Source: Galaxea fascicularis (taxonomy: Eukaryota; Cnidaria; Anthozoa; Scleractinia; Euphylliidae). From it: a stretch of DNA of 64,000 bases. Positions 39,301-43,865 of this stretch are shown here, one piece after another. Position 1 is the stretch's first letter, and each line of letters begins with the position of its first letter. The notes under the pieces are model-generated. The model did not search any database, was not told the origin of the DNA, and saw only the letters and a list, made by a program, of their open reading frames with translations. A program made the position numbers and the translations under genes. Location: NCBI GenBank assembly GCA_948470475.1, contig OX419336.1:15356979-15420978 (forward strand), given 5' to 3'.

Positions 39301-41080
39301 CATTTTTTGGTTTTCAACACCTTGAATCTGTTATCAAGAAGGAATTGAAATTAGTCTATAAGTATTGTACCACTAACCTAACCAAGAAGACAAACTATAT
39401 GGTAATTTCATCCTTTAGAATAGGTGGACATACCTGTATACATAAAATTGAGCGTAAAACTCAAATAAAGTATTTAGGTGTATTTATTGATCAAAATTTA
39501 CATTGGGACCCCAAATCCAAATCCAAAAATGTAGGAATTATTAAAATAAATTATGATATTATGAAGATGTTCATACTCTAAGACAGCTGTATTATTCATT
39601 TATTCATCCATATTTACTTATGGTATTACAAGCTGCCTGTAAAACTACGTTACAGAAGATCAAAACAAAACAGAATAAATGTGTATGTAGCATATTCTTT
39701 GCTTACAGCAGGGATAGTGCTACATCCTATTTCAATCTTTTGCAAATCCTCACACTCGAAAACATTCACAAATTTAAATTAGCTGTTTTTATACATAAAA
39801 TTAAAAATGACACCAGAAACATCCCAGCAATATTTTCTGGAACTCTTACACTAGCTTCTGAGGTCCATAGCTATAATACCAGATTTGCGACTAATTTTAA
39901 TGTTCATAGGCCAAGCATAAGTAACAATATTATTATGGTGCTACTACATTTTCTTTCGTGGCATCAAAAATTTGGGAATCTATCCCCCTAGAATTAAACA
40001 AGGTTTCTCATGACCATTTCTATAAACAATACAAAATGTATTTTTTAAATACTCAATCTGTCTCTCAAGTATAGTCTGCCCACAGCCTGTTTTTGTTTTT
40101 ATTATTAAGTAATATTAATTTACGTATTTTGTTATGAAGTCACATACTTGACTTCCAAAATTTTGATCTTGTAAATGCCTGTAATATATATACATGTTCA
40201 TGCCAGTTAATTGTTTGTTGTAGTGACCAACTCAAAAGCTTAAGCAACTTTGGTCACTTCGCACATTTTGCTTTTCACTGCTTGTGTAATTTAGTTTGCT
40301 TATGTCTCTTCCTTATATGTACTTTTATGTAGAAATAATTATTTGTAAATAGTGCAAAAATAATAAACAACAATAAGGTTAACCAGGCTCCGGTTGTTCA
40401 AATGTTGGATAGTGCTATCCACTGGATAAATGACTATCCAGCAAATAAATATTGGGAAAGCTAATAGCACTATCCACTGGATAGATATTTATCCAGTAGA
40501 TAGCGCTATCCAGCCTTTGAACAACTGGGGCCAGAACTTAAAGTTCCAACATTGGGCTTCAATTCTCATTGGGAACCTACCTGTCTCAGCCCTGCACGCA
40601 TTGTTATTGCAGTATTTATTAACTCCCAGCGACCACTTTAGGAATTTATTTTGAACTAATTCTGCTGGATCCTTTTCTAATTTCCCGGTGTATGCCGGGG
40701 GTGGGGGGACTGGGCATTCTTGGATTTGAGTGATACATTAAGGAAGAGTCATAAGGAGCTAAAAGCTAAAGTAACCGGCACCACTTTAGTATGAACTCTT
40801 TCCCACAAAAACAAACTGCAGTTCAAGTGCCTACTTGTAGCACTTAAGCGCACTTGTAAGCACACTGATCACTGGTAAAACTAGCTTACTGATCAGTTAA
40901 AGCCACTAATAAGCTTACCGATTTAAGAAACTTGAGCTCTGCGAGGATTTTTTTCTTTAACTTTGGCACTCCTTCTATTGATTTCTCTAGCTTATCACAT
41001 CTTTTCAAGAGTTCTTTCCCTTTTTCTATTCTGCGAGAAAGCTGTTTCATGATCAGAGAATCAGTTGGTTCCTCCGCCAT
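5390..41080 (-). CDS. C7orf25: UPF0415/C7orf25 (DUF1308) homologue, nine exons seen, 3' end outside window
   Basis: Assembled from nine minus-strand exons: 41080-40919, 35652-35409, 23905-23862, 21035-20942, 7737-7612, ~7095-7065, 6970-6889, 6783-6708 and 5453-5390. Exon 1 starts at an ATG and encodes a helical stretch (LKRCDKLEKSIEGVPKLKKK, then AELKFLKS) like the N-terminus of C7orf25. Later exons align in family order: VVDVVAESGYCWIKV, HPLNFTPPVVML, INLDITTMIALVSSL, EAILTEQARQERQ, AVRDFNDILKTVGG. Splice phases (0,1,0,1,1,2,0,1,2) are consistent from exon to exon; only the acceptor of exon 6 is ambiguous. The family is conserved in animals and fungi, its role is poorly known, and a PIN-like C-terminal region is reported. 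That region is not in the window. Introns 1-4 total over 30 kb and hold nearly all repeats described here. Confidence 0.85.
5893..6377. mobile_element. Short inverted-repeat (MITE-like) element, 485 bp
   Basis: Ends are inverted copies: TAGGCTTGGATAAATTCTGC at the left and GAATTTATCCAAGCCTA at the right. The interior repeats short cttattctgctcg / ctcattctgctcg motifs. There is no coding capacity. The terminal TA may be the target duplication. It lies downstream of exon 8 of the C7orf25-like gene, inside its intron 8. Confidence 0.75.
6708..6783 (-). CDS. C7orf25: C7orf25-like exon 8
   Basis: Encodes EAILTEQARQERQNPVMPKL plus MEFLE; the LTEQAxQER block is a family signature. Acceptor is ttttcag|GAAGCC (phase 0), donor is GAAG|gtgtga (phase 1). 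An in-frame stop follows at 6690-6688 if the donor is not used. Confidence 0.88.
6889..6970 (-). CDS. C7orf25: C7orf25-like exon 7
   Basis: Encodes NCINLDITTMIALVSSLTNG then SCGYVFK, matching the family VNLDITTLIxxVSxLS block. Acceptor is gttttag|TAATT, donor is TTCAAG|gtacac (phase 0). It joins exon 6 with a split Ser codon (AG|T). Confidence 0.88.
7065..7095 (-). CDS. C7orf25: C7orf25-like exon 6 (small; acceptor uncertain)
   Basis: Encodes QPTKLLSDK before donor AAGAG|gtaccac (phase 2). The chosen acceptor (aatag|CACAG) fits the phase-1 end of exon 5. Alternative acceptors near 7114-7116 or 7131 would lengthen the exon; an upstream start is possible. Only the 3' boundary is firm. Confidence 0.6.
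7612..7737 (-). CDS. C7orf25: C7orf25-like exon 5
   Basis: Encodes ALANAGVFVKGEILPDPGSE and further residues ending near HYKEWY. Acceptor is ttattcag|AGGCT, with donor TACA|gtatgg. Human-type proteins have a similar EKLKEMGISVRGD segment. Exon 4 ends with A, so the junction codon is AAG. Confidence 0.8.
7839..8215. mobile_element. Pogo/Tigger-like MITE, right end damaged
   Basis: The left end (cagtcaaacctcatttatcc) and the internal gagagtccggataatcgaga resemble the ends of pogo-type elements. The right part (ggccggataatcgaatagtc) is related, but the expected terminal cagt-type end is lost. No coding capacity. Superfamily call is from remembered resemblance. Confidence 0.5.
8393..8500 (-). 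pseudogene. Isolated degenerate copy of the array tRNA unit
   Basis: Bases 8401-8452 match the array tRNA from the T-stem to the 5' acceptor (agctatgaagcc end preserved), with several substitutions in the anticodon arm and loss of the 3' acceptor. The following bases (tgagagctggtcaattattg) match the array spacer (gggagcgaggtcaatttatt), so the whole unit, not only the tRNA, is homologous. It is a single diverged relative of the 10-18 kb array in the same intron. Confidence 0.8.
8747..8860. repeat. GATCTT-rich repeat, left partner of an inverted pair
   Basis: Begins with CCCTGGTGAAAATC (8747-8760), followed by several gaggatcttt / gaaagatctt repeats. The exact reverse complement GATTTTCACCAGGG occurs at 20857-20870, also next to GATCTT repeats. 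The pair brackets a 12.1-kb segment containing the tRNA array. Confidence 0.8.
9031..9154. repeat. 124-bp foldback (hairpin) repeat
   Basis: agaaggggcaagggtctatt (9031-9050) is matched in reverse complement at 9135-9154 with one mismatch. The pairing continues inward through cctgattt and caaactgattt to a small loop around gcatgcatg. No coding sequence. Compatible with a tiny MITE or a hairpin transcript. Confidence 0.8.
9469..9804 (+). mobile_element. Possible solo LTR (336 bp)
   Basis: Starts TGTTAC (9469) and ends GTAACA (9799-9804), an inverted terminal hexamer of the TG...CA kind. An AATAAA-like signal lies near 9719-9726, within the last quarter. No clear target duplication is visible at the flanks, so the call is tentative. 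Confidence 0.45.
10245..10316 (-). tRNA. tRNA-Thr(GGT)-like, left arm copy 1
   Basis: Description valid for the array: acceptor GGCTTCA/TGAAGCC pairs fully. The D-arm is GCTC-AGTTGGTA-GAGC and the T-arm ACGGG-TTCGAAT-CCCGT. Box A TAGCTCAGTTGG and box B GGTTCGAATCC match Pol III consensus, and a T6 run starts 4 bases after the discriminator. Anticodon loop CCGGTAT gives anticodon GGT, with C instead of T at position 33 and an A-C mismatch closing the stem. This is the outermost left copy. Confidence 0.88.
10493..10564 (-). tRNA. tRNA-Thr(GGT)-like, left arm copy 2
   Basis: 248 bp from copy 1; same sequence by eye. Confidence 0.88.
10741..10812 (-). tRNA. tRNA-Thr(GGT)-like, left arm copy 3
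   Basis: 248 bp from copy 2; same sequence by eye. Confidence 0.88.
10989..11060 (-). tRNA. tRNA-Thr(GGT)-like, left arm copy 4
   Basis: 248 bp from copy 3; same sequence by eye. Confidence 0.88.
11242..11313 (-). tRNA. tRNA-Thr(GGT)-like, left arm copy 5
   Basis: 253 bp from copy 4. The terminator run is T11 on the transcribed strand instead of T6, the only such copy. Confidence 0.88.
11490..11561 (-). tRNA. tRNA-Thr(GGT)-like, left arm copy 6
   Basis: 248 bp from copy 5; T6 terminator restored. Confidence 0.88.
11738..11809 (-). tRNA. tRNA-Thr(GGT)-like, left arm copy 7
   Basis: 248 bp from copy 6; about the outer limit of symmetry with the shorter right arm. Confidence 0.88.
11986..12057 (-). 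tRNA. tRNA-Thr(GGT)-like, left arm copy 8
   Basis: 248 bp from copy 7. Confidence 0.88.
12234..12305 (-). tRNA. tRNA-Thr(GGT)-like, left arm copy 9
   Basis: 248 bp from copy 8. Confidence 0.88.
12482..12553 (-). tRNA. tRNA-Thr(GGT)-like, left arm copy 10
   Basis: 248 bp from copy 9. Confidence 0.88.
12730..12801 (-). tRNA. tRNA-Thr(GGT)-like, left arm copy 11
   Basis: 248 bp from copy 10. Confidence 0.88.
12978..13049 (-). tRNA. tRNA-Thr(GGT)-like, left arm copy 12
   Basis: 248 bp from copy 11. Confidence 0.88.
13226..13297 (-). tRNA. tRNA-Thr(GGT)-like, left arm copy 13
   Basis: 248 bp from copy 12. Confidence 0.88.
13474..13545 (-). tRNA. tRNA-Thr(GGT)-like, left arm copy 14
   Basis: 248 bp from copy 13. 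Confidence 0.88.
13722..13793 (-). tRNA. tRNA-Thr(GGT)-like, left arm copy 15
   Basis: 248 bp from copy 14. Confidence 0.88.
13970..14041 (-). tRNA. tRNA-Thr(GGT)-like, left arm copy 16
   Basis: 248 bp from copy 15. Confidence 0.88.
14218..14289 (-). tRNA. tRNA-Thr(GGT)-like, left arm copy 17
   Basis: 248 bp from copy 16. Confidence 0.88.
14466..14537 (-). tRNA. tRNA-Thr(GGT)-like, left arm copy 18
   Basis: 248 bp from copy 17. Confidence 0.88.
14714..14785 (-). tRNA. tRNA-Thr(GGT)-like, left arm copy 19
   Basis: 248 bp from copy 18. Confidence 0.88.
14962..15033 (-). tRNA. tRNA-Thr(GGT)-like, left arm copy 20 (innermost)
   Basis: Its 5' end faces the palindrome centre; only 20 bp separate it from the first right-arm copy, so it has lost the normal 5' flank. 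Confidence 0.88.
15031..15056. repeat. Centre of the palindrome
   Basis: gccacaca (15031-15038) is followed by the 10-bp spacer ttgggagcga (15039-15048) and tgtgtggc (15049-15056). From here both arms are reverse complements of each other outward for about 3.4 kb, apart from a few homopolymer indels. The spacer corresponds to the left-arm flank of the tRNA, cut after gggagcga. Confidence 0.95.
15054..15125 (+). tRNA. tRNA-Thr(GGT)-like, right arm copy 1 (innermost)
   Basis: First plus-strand copy, divergent from left copy 20. Its immediate upstream sequence is the 20-bp junction rather than the usual spacer. Confidence 0.88.
15302..15373 (+). tRNA. tRNA-Thr(GGT)-like, right arm copy 2
   Basis: 248 bp from copy 1; full upstream spacer with aataaatt about 30 bp before the gene. 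Confidence 0.88.
15550..15621 (+). tRNA. tRNA-Thr(GGT)-like, right arm copy 3
   Basis: 248 bp from copy 2. Confidence 0.88.
15798..15869 (+). tRNA. tRNA-Thr(GGT)-like, right arm copy 4
   Basis: 248 bp from copy 3; its downstream spacer has two extra A bases (ggaaaaaattta). Confidence 0.88.
16048..16119 (+). tRNA. tRNA-Thr(GGT)-like, right arm copy 5
   Basis: 250 bp from copy 4 because of the AA insertion. Confidence 0.88.
16296..16367 (+). tRNA. tRNA-Thr(GGT)-like, right arm copy 6
   Basis: Terminator run is T5 instead of T6. Confidence 0.88.
16543..16614 (+). tRNA. tRNA-Thr(GGT)-like, right arm copy 7
   Basis: 247 bp from copy 6; T6 terminator. Confidence 0.88.
16791..16862 (+). tRNA. 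tRNA-Thr(GGT)-like, right arm copy 8
   Basis: 248 bp from copy 7. Confidence 0.88.
17039..17110 (+). tRNA. tRNA-Thr(GGT)-like, right arm copy 9
   Basis: 248 bp from copy 8. Confidence 0.88.
17287..17358 (+). tRNA. tRNA-Thr(GGT)-like, right arm copy 10
   Basis: Terminator run is T5, as in right copy 6. Confidence 0.88.
17534..17605 (+). tRNA. tRNA-Thr(GGT)-like, right arm copy 11
   Basis: 247 bp from copy 10. Confidence 0.88.
17782..17853 (+). tRNA. tRNA-Thr(GGT)-like, right arm copy 12
   Basis: 248 bp from copy 11. Confidence 0.88.
18030..18101 (+). tRNA. tRNA-Thr(GGT)-like, right arm copy 13
   Basis: 248 bp from copy 12. Confidence 0.88.
18278..18349 (+). tRNA. tRNA-Thr(GGT)-like, right arm copy 14 (outermost)
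   Basis: Last copy; its downstream spacer breaks off at tatatacttcaca (about 18469) and runs into non-array DNA. Confidence 0.88.
18482..20800. other. Intron 4 sequence without recognisable gene
   Basis: AT-rich sequence. A stretch near 19800-20060 reads on the plus strand as charged Gln/Glu/Lys/Arg-rich peptide with stops; it may be a transposon protein remnant but cannot be assigned. No exon of the surrounding gene was seen here. Confidence 0.5.
20815..20870. repeat. GATCTT-rich repeat, right partner of the inverted pair
   Basis: Several gaagatct repeats end in GATTTTCACCAGGG (20857-20870), the exact reverse complement of 8747-8760. It ends 72 bp from the donor-side edge of exon 4 of the C7orf25-like gene. 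No matching target duplication is visible beside the two ends. Confidence 0.75.
20942..21035 (-). CDS. C7orf25: C7orf25-like exon 4
   Basis: Encodes ELQEVSKQHPLNFTPPVVML then SCCNGISQSLA, matching the family segment around QPVxYxxPHIIFAFYN. Acceptor is caaatcag|GAATT (phase 0), donor is GCAA|gtgagt (phase 1). Confidence 0.88.
21340..21383. repeat. (ATA/ATT)n microsatellite
   Basis: Runs of ataataataata and attattatt, partly self-complementary. Confidence 0.8.
21410..22830 (-). pseudogene. Non-LTR retrotransposon (LINE) fragment, C-terminal half of the RT protein
   Basis: Minus-strand frames read in order as RT-distal LINE sequence: KLNGGNLISAINTWAVSLVR and YLGVLEVDGTL (22.5-22.8 kb), then KRLYVPKKEEGRGLILVKDC, then LIIAAQDQAIRTNYVKATVD with a CRMCKQNNETISHIVSGC zinc-knuckle-like motif, and finally IIDMAIPEDGRARAKEDEK toward 21.7 kb. 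Frames are interrupted by stops and shifts. The catalytic YADD part and endonuclease are absent (5' truncation). The clade is not assigned. It lies in intron 3 of the C7orf25-like gene. Confidence 0.8.
23035..23180 (+). pseudogene. LTR-retroelement integrase tail fragment (tentative)
   Basis: The plus strand reads ARQDNQSHYYNKHRKELPEL, a pattern typical of the segment after the integrase core in Gypsy-like elements, then degenerates. No other part of such an element was found beside it. Confidence 0.4.
23589..23659 (+). pseudogene. tRNA-like sequence, family 4
   Basis: Box A TAGCGCAGTTGG and box B-like GGTTCAAACCT are present. The acceptor strands GACCGGT and ACTGGAC pair with one A-A mismatch. 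The anticodon arm (TGGGA-CTGCTGT-GCGGG) does not form a stem and would read GCT. Probably a tRNA-derived repeat rather than a working gene. Confidence 0.65.
23862..23905 (-). CDS. C7orf25: C7orf25-like exon 3
   Basis: Encodes QGDFDDKDIVLRTK after a split Gly codon (G|GT) from exon 2, as in the family (RGQYGDKSII). Acceptor is ctctag|GTCAAG, donor is CCAAG|gtacct. Only this frame is open across the exon. Confidence 0.82.
24640..26300 (-). pseudogene. Non-LTR retrotransposon (LINE) RT fragment, frameshifted
   Basis: Minus-strand frames give RT motifs in order: KHAKVIPVYKAGDETEPGNY then RPFSLLSVFNRLFERLMNKR; SQFGFRKNHSTQHAILDIVN; IDLKKAFDTVDHSILLCKL; ISQGSILGPLL; LFADDTNLLYADKN near 25.45-25.5 kb; and YLGVLIDSNLSWRYHMDHIS. 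The ADD catalytic motif is kept, but the protein is split over at least four frames, so it is dead. A thumb-domain remnant continues toward 24.7 kb. The RT style resembles the CR1/L2/Jockey group; the exact clade is not decided. It lies in intron 2 of the C7orf25-like gene. Confidence 0.85.
26301..27178. other. No gene seen
   Basis: Intronic sequence; aaggccccgttcagactagg at 26450 looks like one end of a Harbinger-type MITE, without its partner end. Confidence 0.4.
27345..27955. repeat. Minisatellite, left inner end of the 5.8-kb element
   Basis: Units built from ggaacagaggaaca and gtaggcacaga / gtagacacaga, 25 bp or shorter when one half is missing. It is open in three minus-strand frames only because the unit lacks stops. 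Confidence 0.95.
28225..31245 (-). pseudogene. DDE-transposase-like protein with OTU-protease domain, frame-broken
   Basis: Starts at the ATG at 31245. The N-terminal block has a zinc-binding-looking pair (LVCSKCGEILKPR). A DDE-like core follows: Asp in SSDHTFKVAGNVG, Asp in GFSIDCCAW, then after a frameshift/deletion near 30.2 kb LDAVQRIASKIKKRHP, and Glu in SRQESMHKSLR. An acidic linker leads to an OTU cysteine-protease domain near 29.3 kb (PGDGDCFFHCISESL with the catalytic Asp/Cys, and LAYDHSGSGHYNLV with the His at 28.9 kb). The tail has a CSCGRGAARK...CPCF cysteine cluster. At least three frame changes show it is inactive. I do not recognise the transposase superfamily; Mutator-like is a guess from the long inverted ends. 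Confidence 0.7.
31260..32057. other. No gene seen; (TTA)n and (GT)n microsatellites
   Basis: Attattatt-rich tract near 31905-31938 followed by gtgtgtgtgtg; inside the 5.8-kb element, upstream of its gene. Confidence 0.6.
32058..32905. repeat. Minisatellite, right inner end of the 5.8-kb element
   Basis: ctgttcctctgtgcctact-type units, reverse complement of the left minisatellite, about 850 bp. Contains variant halves (gttcccctg, ctctacgccttctg) not seen at the left, so the two arrays have diverged independently. Confidence 0.95.
32954..35408. other. Intron 2 sequence, nothing recognised
   Basis: AT-rich. Short open frames only. No exon matching the C7orf25 family was seen. Confidence 0.5.
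35409..35652 (-). CDS. C7orf25: C7orf25-like exon 2
   Basis: The longest exon seen. It encodes STNLSFLEGVLLAAEQERAV, then TAVFKPFCYVGE, then NYVVDVVAESGYCWIKVTAR and ALHRTWR, matching the family VVDVVAxGGxTWVKAxxRxxxALHxIW block. Acceptor is cttttcag|CTAGAA (phase 0), donor is CGAG|gtattg (phase 1). Confidence 0.92.
35653..37878. other. Intron 1 sequence, nothing recognised
   Basis: No exon or complete element. ggccgccatattggagcccc near 36525-36545 and ggcggccatcttggattt at 9335-9352 resemble YY1-type sites, but no promoter is supported. Confidence 0.4.
37879..38014. repeat. 136-bp foldback repeat
   Basis: attcacctgcctaggtcggt at the left is complementary, with interruptions, to the right end (ggacctcccggctggtgaat). 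ggtccgtattgggaaa pairs with tttccaatacggacc inside. Confidence 0.75.
38276..39075 (+). pseudogene. LINE RT 3' fragment with (AAGT)n tail
   Basis: A 204-codon open frame (38276-38890) encodes LKFLGVYIDEHLTWKDHISY, QKRAVQAITNSDYRAHSAPL and GPKIWNSLPVTITS, the thumb/C-terminal part of a CR1/L2-like RT. It ends with a stop, a short 3' region and a taagtaagtaag tail (to about 39080), the usual end of such elements. Everything upstream of the thumb is missing, so this is a 5'-truncated insertion in intron 1. Confidence 0.85.
39340..40010 (+). pseudogene. Second LINE RT 3' fragment, more decayed
   Basis: Frames at 39345-39581 and 39620-39991 read as IKYLGVFIDQNLHWD, then AAYSRDSATSYFNLLQIL-like and VHSYNTRFATNFNVHR sequence, parallel to the fragment just upstream but clearly diverged. 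Ends in a region with aataataaacaacaa near 40370. Confidence 0.75.
40386..40532. mobile_element. 147-bp foldback MITE
   Basis: ggctccggttgttcaaatgt at the left is complementary to the right end around ctttgaacaactggggcc. Internal repeats of actatccactggata-type pair as well. No coding capacity. Confidence 0.8.
40919..41080 (-). CDS. C7orf25: C7orf25-like exon 1 (first coding exon)
   Basis: Starts at ATG 41080 and gives 54 codons (MAEEPTDSLIMKQL, GKELLKRCDKLEKSIEGV, AELKFLKS), then donor AAATCG|gtaagc (phase 0). Human C7orf25 has a comparable N-terminal helical block ending in KLKAELKFL. The GC-richer stretch upstream is consistent with a promoter but shows no clear core element. Confidence 0.85.
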
Positions 41081-41275
41081 TGTAACTTACGCTGAGTCTC
41101 TACAGTAACTCTTGCCGCATTCTCGTTCGCTTCTCTTAGCCGGTGGTGGGGCCTTGGCACGAGAAACGAAATGTTCTTGCCATTTTTTTGCGTCGTTCCC
41201 AGGTCTCCGAGAGTTAGTTCTGCGCCAAAAAAAAAAAAAATTGTGCGACGCGTTGCGCGTTGCGACGCAACTCAG

Positions 41276-41350
41276 TGGCGAGCGGAAATTGGAGCGAGCG
41301 GAAGTCGCGCTTCTCACCCCCCGACTTCCGCTCGCCCCAATTTCCACTCG
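41276..41350. repeat. Foldback repeat near the gene start
   Basis: gcgagcggaaattggagcga is complementary to a segment at about 41330-41350 (ccaatttccactcgcgc); agcggaagtcg pairs with cgacttccgct. It lies about 200-270 bp upstream of the exon 1 ATG. Confidence 0.75.
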
Positions 41351-41777
41351 CGCTCGCTAACGAGATCTTCGATCGAAAGAAAAAGTGTCAGGGGACAAAA
41401 GTACATGTAGAGAAAAATTATTGTTGCATAGCTAGCTATTGGGAATAAGAAGAATTGCATTTAACCGTGTTTCATATTTAGTCGCAGTTATTATCCACAA
41501 ATATTTATTCGCATTTATCCATTTCTAGTTATTTCTTCAGTGACGTCGAATCAAGGTGTTTTCCACAATTATTTTCCGGAAAGATTTCCACACAGCCCCA
41601 TACATTAATTATATATGTTGTGCCGCGTAGCACTATAAACACGTACAAAAGGTGGAACAGAGAATTAACTCTGAAGTGTAAATTAAAGTGCTAGGAGAAA
41701 CCCATGAAAAACCCACTGGGCGTTAGCCCTAGTAAAGGGTATCAGGGAACCACACGAGGCAAAGAAAAATTCTTATG

Positions 41778-41850
41778 ACCTCGGTGGGAATCGAACCCGC
41801 GACCTCCGGATTAGATCTACCGTTGCTCTGCCGACTAAGCTACGAGGTCG
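41778..41850 (-). tRNA. tRNA-like gene, family 2 (best copy; anticodon uncertain)
   Basis: Acceptor GACCTCG/CGAGGTC pairs fully. The D-arm GCTT-AGTCGGCA-GAGC and T-arm are nearly regular, box A TAGCTTAGTCGG and box B GGTTCGATTCC match consensus. It is 73 nt, one more than usual, and the anticodon stem keeps only CGG/CCG around a loop containing TAGATCTA, so the anticodon cannot be fixed (TCT or ATC are possible). Likely a tRNA-derived element rather than a working tRNA. Confidence 0.6.
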
Positions 41851-42093
41851 GACAGAGAAAGTCAGGGACTATTAAGATGGTGAATCGCGGCGAAGAGAAA
41901 GTAAGGGTACATATATATGTTGTGCCGCGTAGCACTATAAACACGTACAAGTGGTGGAACAGAGAATTAACTCTGAAGTGTAAATTAAAGTGCTAGGAGA
42001 AACCCATGAAAAACCCACTGGGCGTTAGCCCTAGTAAAGGGTATCAGGGAACCACACGAGGCAAAGAAAAAATTCTTATGGCCTCGGTGGTCA

Positions 42094-42142
42094 TAACGGT
42101 AGATCTAATCCGGAGGTCGTGGGTTCGATTCCCACCGAGCTC
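42094..42142 (+). pseudogene. Truncated tRNA-like segment at the family 2 inversion point
   Basis: Contains the anticodon arm (with TAGATCTA), T-arm GTGGG-TTCGATT-CCCAC and the 3' acceptor; the 5' half is missing because the palindrome folds here. Confidence 0.75.
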
Positions 42143-42419
42143 ATAAGAATTTTTTCTTTGCCTCGTGTGGTTCCCTGATACCCTTTAATAGGGTTAACGC
42201 CCAGTGGGTTTTTCATGGGTTTCTCCTAGCACTTTAATTTACACTTCAGAGTTAATTCTCTGTTCCACCACCCATACATTATTATACATGCATCACTGTC
42301 ATACTAACCCTGTTCCGAAAACGAACAGAGTTTAACTCACAAAATGCATGCATAATTAATGTTGGGGCTGTGTGGAAATCTTGCCTATTTTCATTCATTG
42401 CTGTCTATATTATGAATAA

Positions 42420-42645
42420 AGAAGCTGGAAATCCATCGATGCAGTCACAAGTTAGGATCCAAAGGATACACAACGCCTTGCTACACAAGCATTATTAAGT
42501 AGTTGAATGAAGAAAGTAACAACAGCGAACTACTAACTGATCCTTTTTGAATGAAAAAACATTTATGCCGTGAGTGGGAATCGAACCCGCGTCCCCCTGG
42601 TTACTAGTCGGGTGTGCTAATCACTGCACCATCACGACAACCCTG
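42420..42645 (-). repeat. tRNA-like repeat family 3, copy 1
   Basis: Body (aagctggaaatccatcgatg ... ctactaactgatcctttttg) plus tRNA-like part 42567-42638. A second copy of the same body is at 45737-45925. Confidence 0.8.
42567..42638 (-). tRNA. tRNA-Thr(AGT)-like sequence, family 3
   Basis: Acceptor GTCGTGA/TCACGGC pairs with one G-T. D-arm GTGC-AGTGATTA-GCAC is perfect. The loop CTAGTAA has T33 and anticodon AGT. The anticodon stem has two mismatches and the T-stem one; box B GGTTCGATTCC is intact. 72 nt. Functional status doubtful. Confidence 0.55.
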
Positions 42646-42829
42646 CTGGCAACAGAGCGATCAGTGAAGTTAGTGGTCAGCCGCGGGGTTCCCCGGCGTT
42701 TAGACATTCAGGAACAGGTATGGCGTTCCTTTACGGTCAAAATTATCATAAACGGTGTAAACAATTTAAACGCGCACAAATGCTACAAACCCCTTCGCAC
42801 TTAATGTCAAAACAGCAAAAAAACAGGTC

Positions 42830-43390
42830 GAACCGCACACATTTAAATCCAACTGACACAAATATCAATCGAACCGTACAAATATAAATCGAACCGCACA
42901 CATTTAAATCCAACTGACACAAATATCAATCGAACCGTACAAATATAAATCGAATCCCACACATGTAAATCCAACTGACACAAATATCAATCGAACCGTA
43001 CAAATATAAATCGAATCGCACACATGTAAATCCAACTTACACAAATATCAATCGAACCGTACAAATATAAATCGAATCCAACACATGTAAATCCAACTTA
43101 CAAAAATATAAATCGAACCGTACAAATATAAATCGAACCGCACACATGTAAATCCAACTTACACAAATATCAATCGAACCGTACAAATATAAATCGAACC
43201 CCACACATGTAAATCCAACTTACACAAATATCAATCGAACCGTACAAAGATAAATCGAACCACACACATGTAAATCCAACTGACACAAATATCAATCGAA
43301 CCGCATACATATAAATGCAACTTACAAATTTGAATCGAATCGCACAAAAATGAATCTAACCGCGCAAATATCAGTCGAACCGTAGCCAAA
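42830..43390. repeat. 61-bp tandem repeats, left inverted end
   Basis: About nine units of caatcgaaccgtacaaatat- and cacacatgtaaatccaactt-type sequence. Open frames here on the minus strand are by-products of the repeat. Confidence 0.92.
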
Positions 43391-43865
43391 TATAAAACGA
43401 AATTTTGAAAGCAAGTCAGCGGTTGAAAATGGTCGGGCATCCGGGAGCTCCATATATTCTGCGCCAACCTCGTTGCCAGGGTCGGGAAGAGGAGAGACCC
43501 TGGGAACGAGGTTGACTTGGCGCGGGAAGGGCATGTAGCAGCTCTCGTAAGGTCTCACGAGATTGGCTTGCAACCCTTCAGGTGAACAAAAGAACAAACA
43601 ACACAAACAATGGACGCTATCCTTAAAACAACAGAGGTGCTACACTATGTCTGCCAATGAAATTTAGAGCTTAAGAGAGCTGCTACAGTACCGCGGGAAG
43701 TTTTGGCCTGAAGCAGACAGTGCTTCATCGGAAAAGGACGTTGAGATCTTTTTCTGTAGCGGACTTCCCCGCCACTATAACCGGTGACGTGGTTGTTAGG
43801 AGGTAGAACATGTCGGTGACAAACCAACTCACCGACGACGAATTGGGGAAGTTCTTTCGTTCTTT

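Larger units (their letters stand above)
41615..42274. repeat. tRNA-like repeat family 2: two tandem units and an inverted partner
   Basis: The unit start atgttgtgccgcgtagcact occurs at 41615 and 41917 (302 bp). Unit 2 is cut inside its tRNA-like part and flips: its segment 41956-42090 is the reverse complement of 42131-42274. The result is tandem plus head-to-head, a miniature of the large array. Confidence 0.9.

Noticed and set aside
42830..43390. CRISPR-like 61-bp repeats
   Set aside because: No unique spacers; the units lie inside inverted transposon ends.
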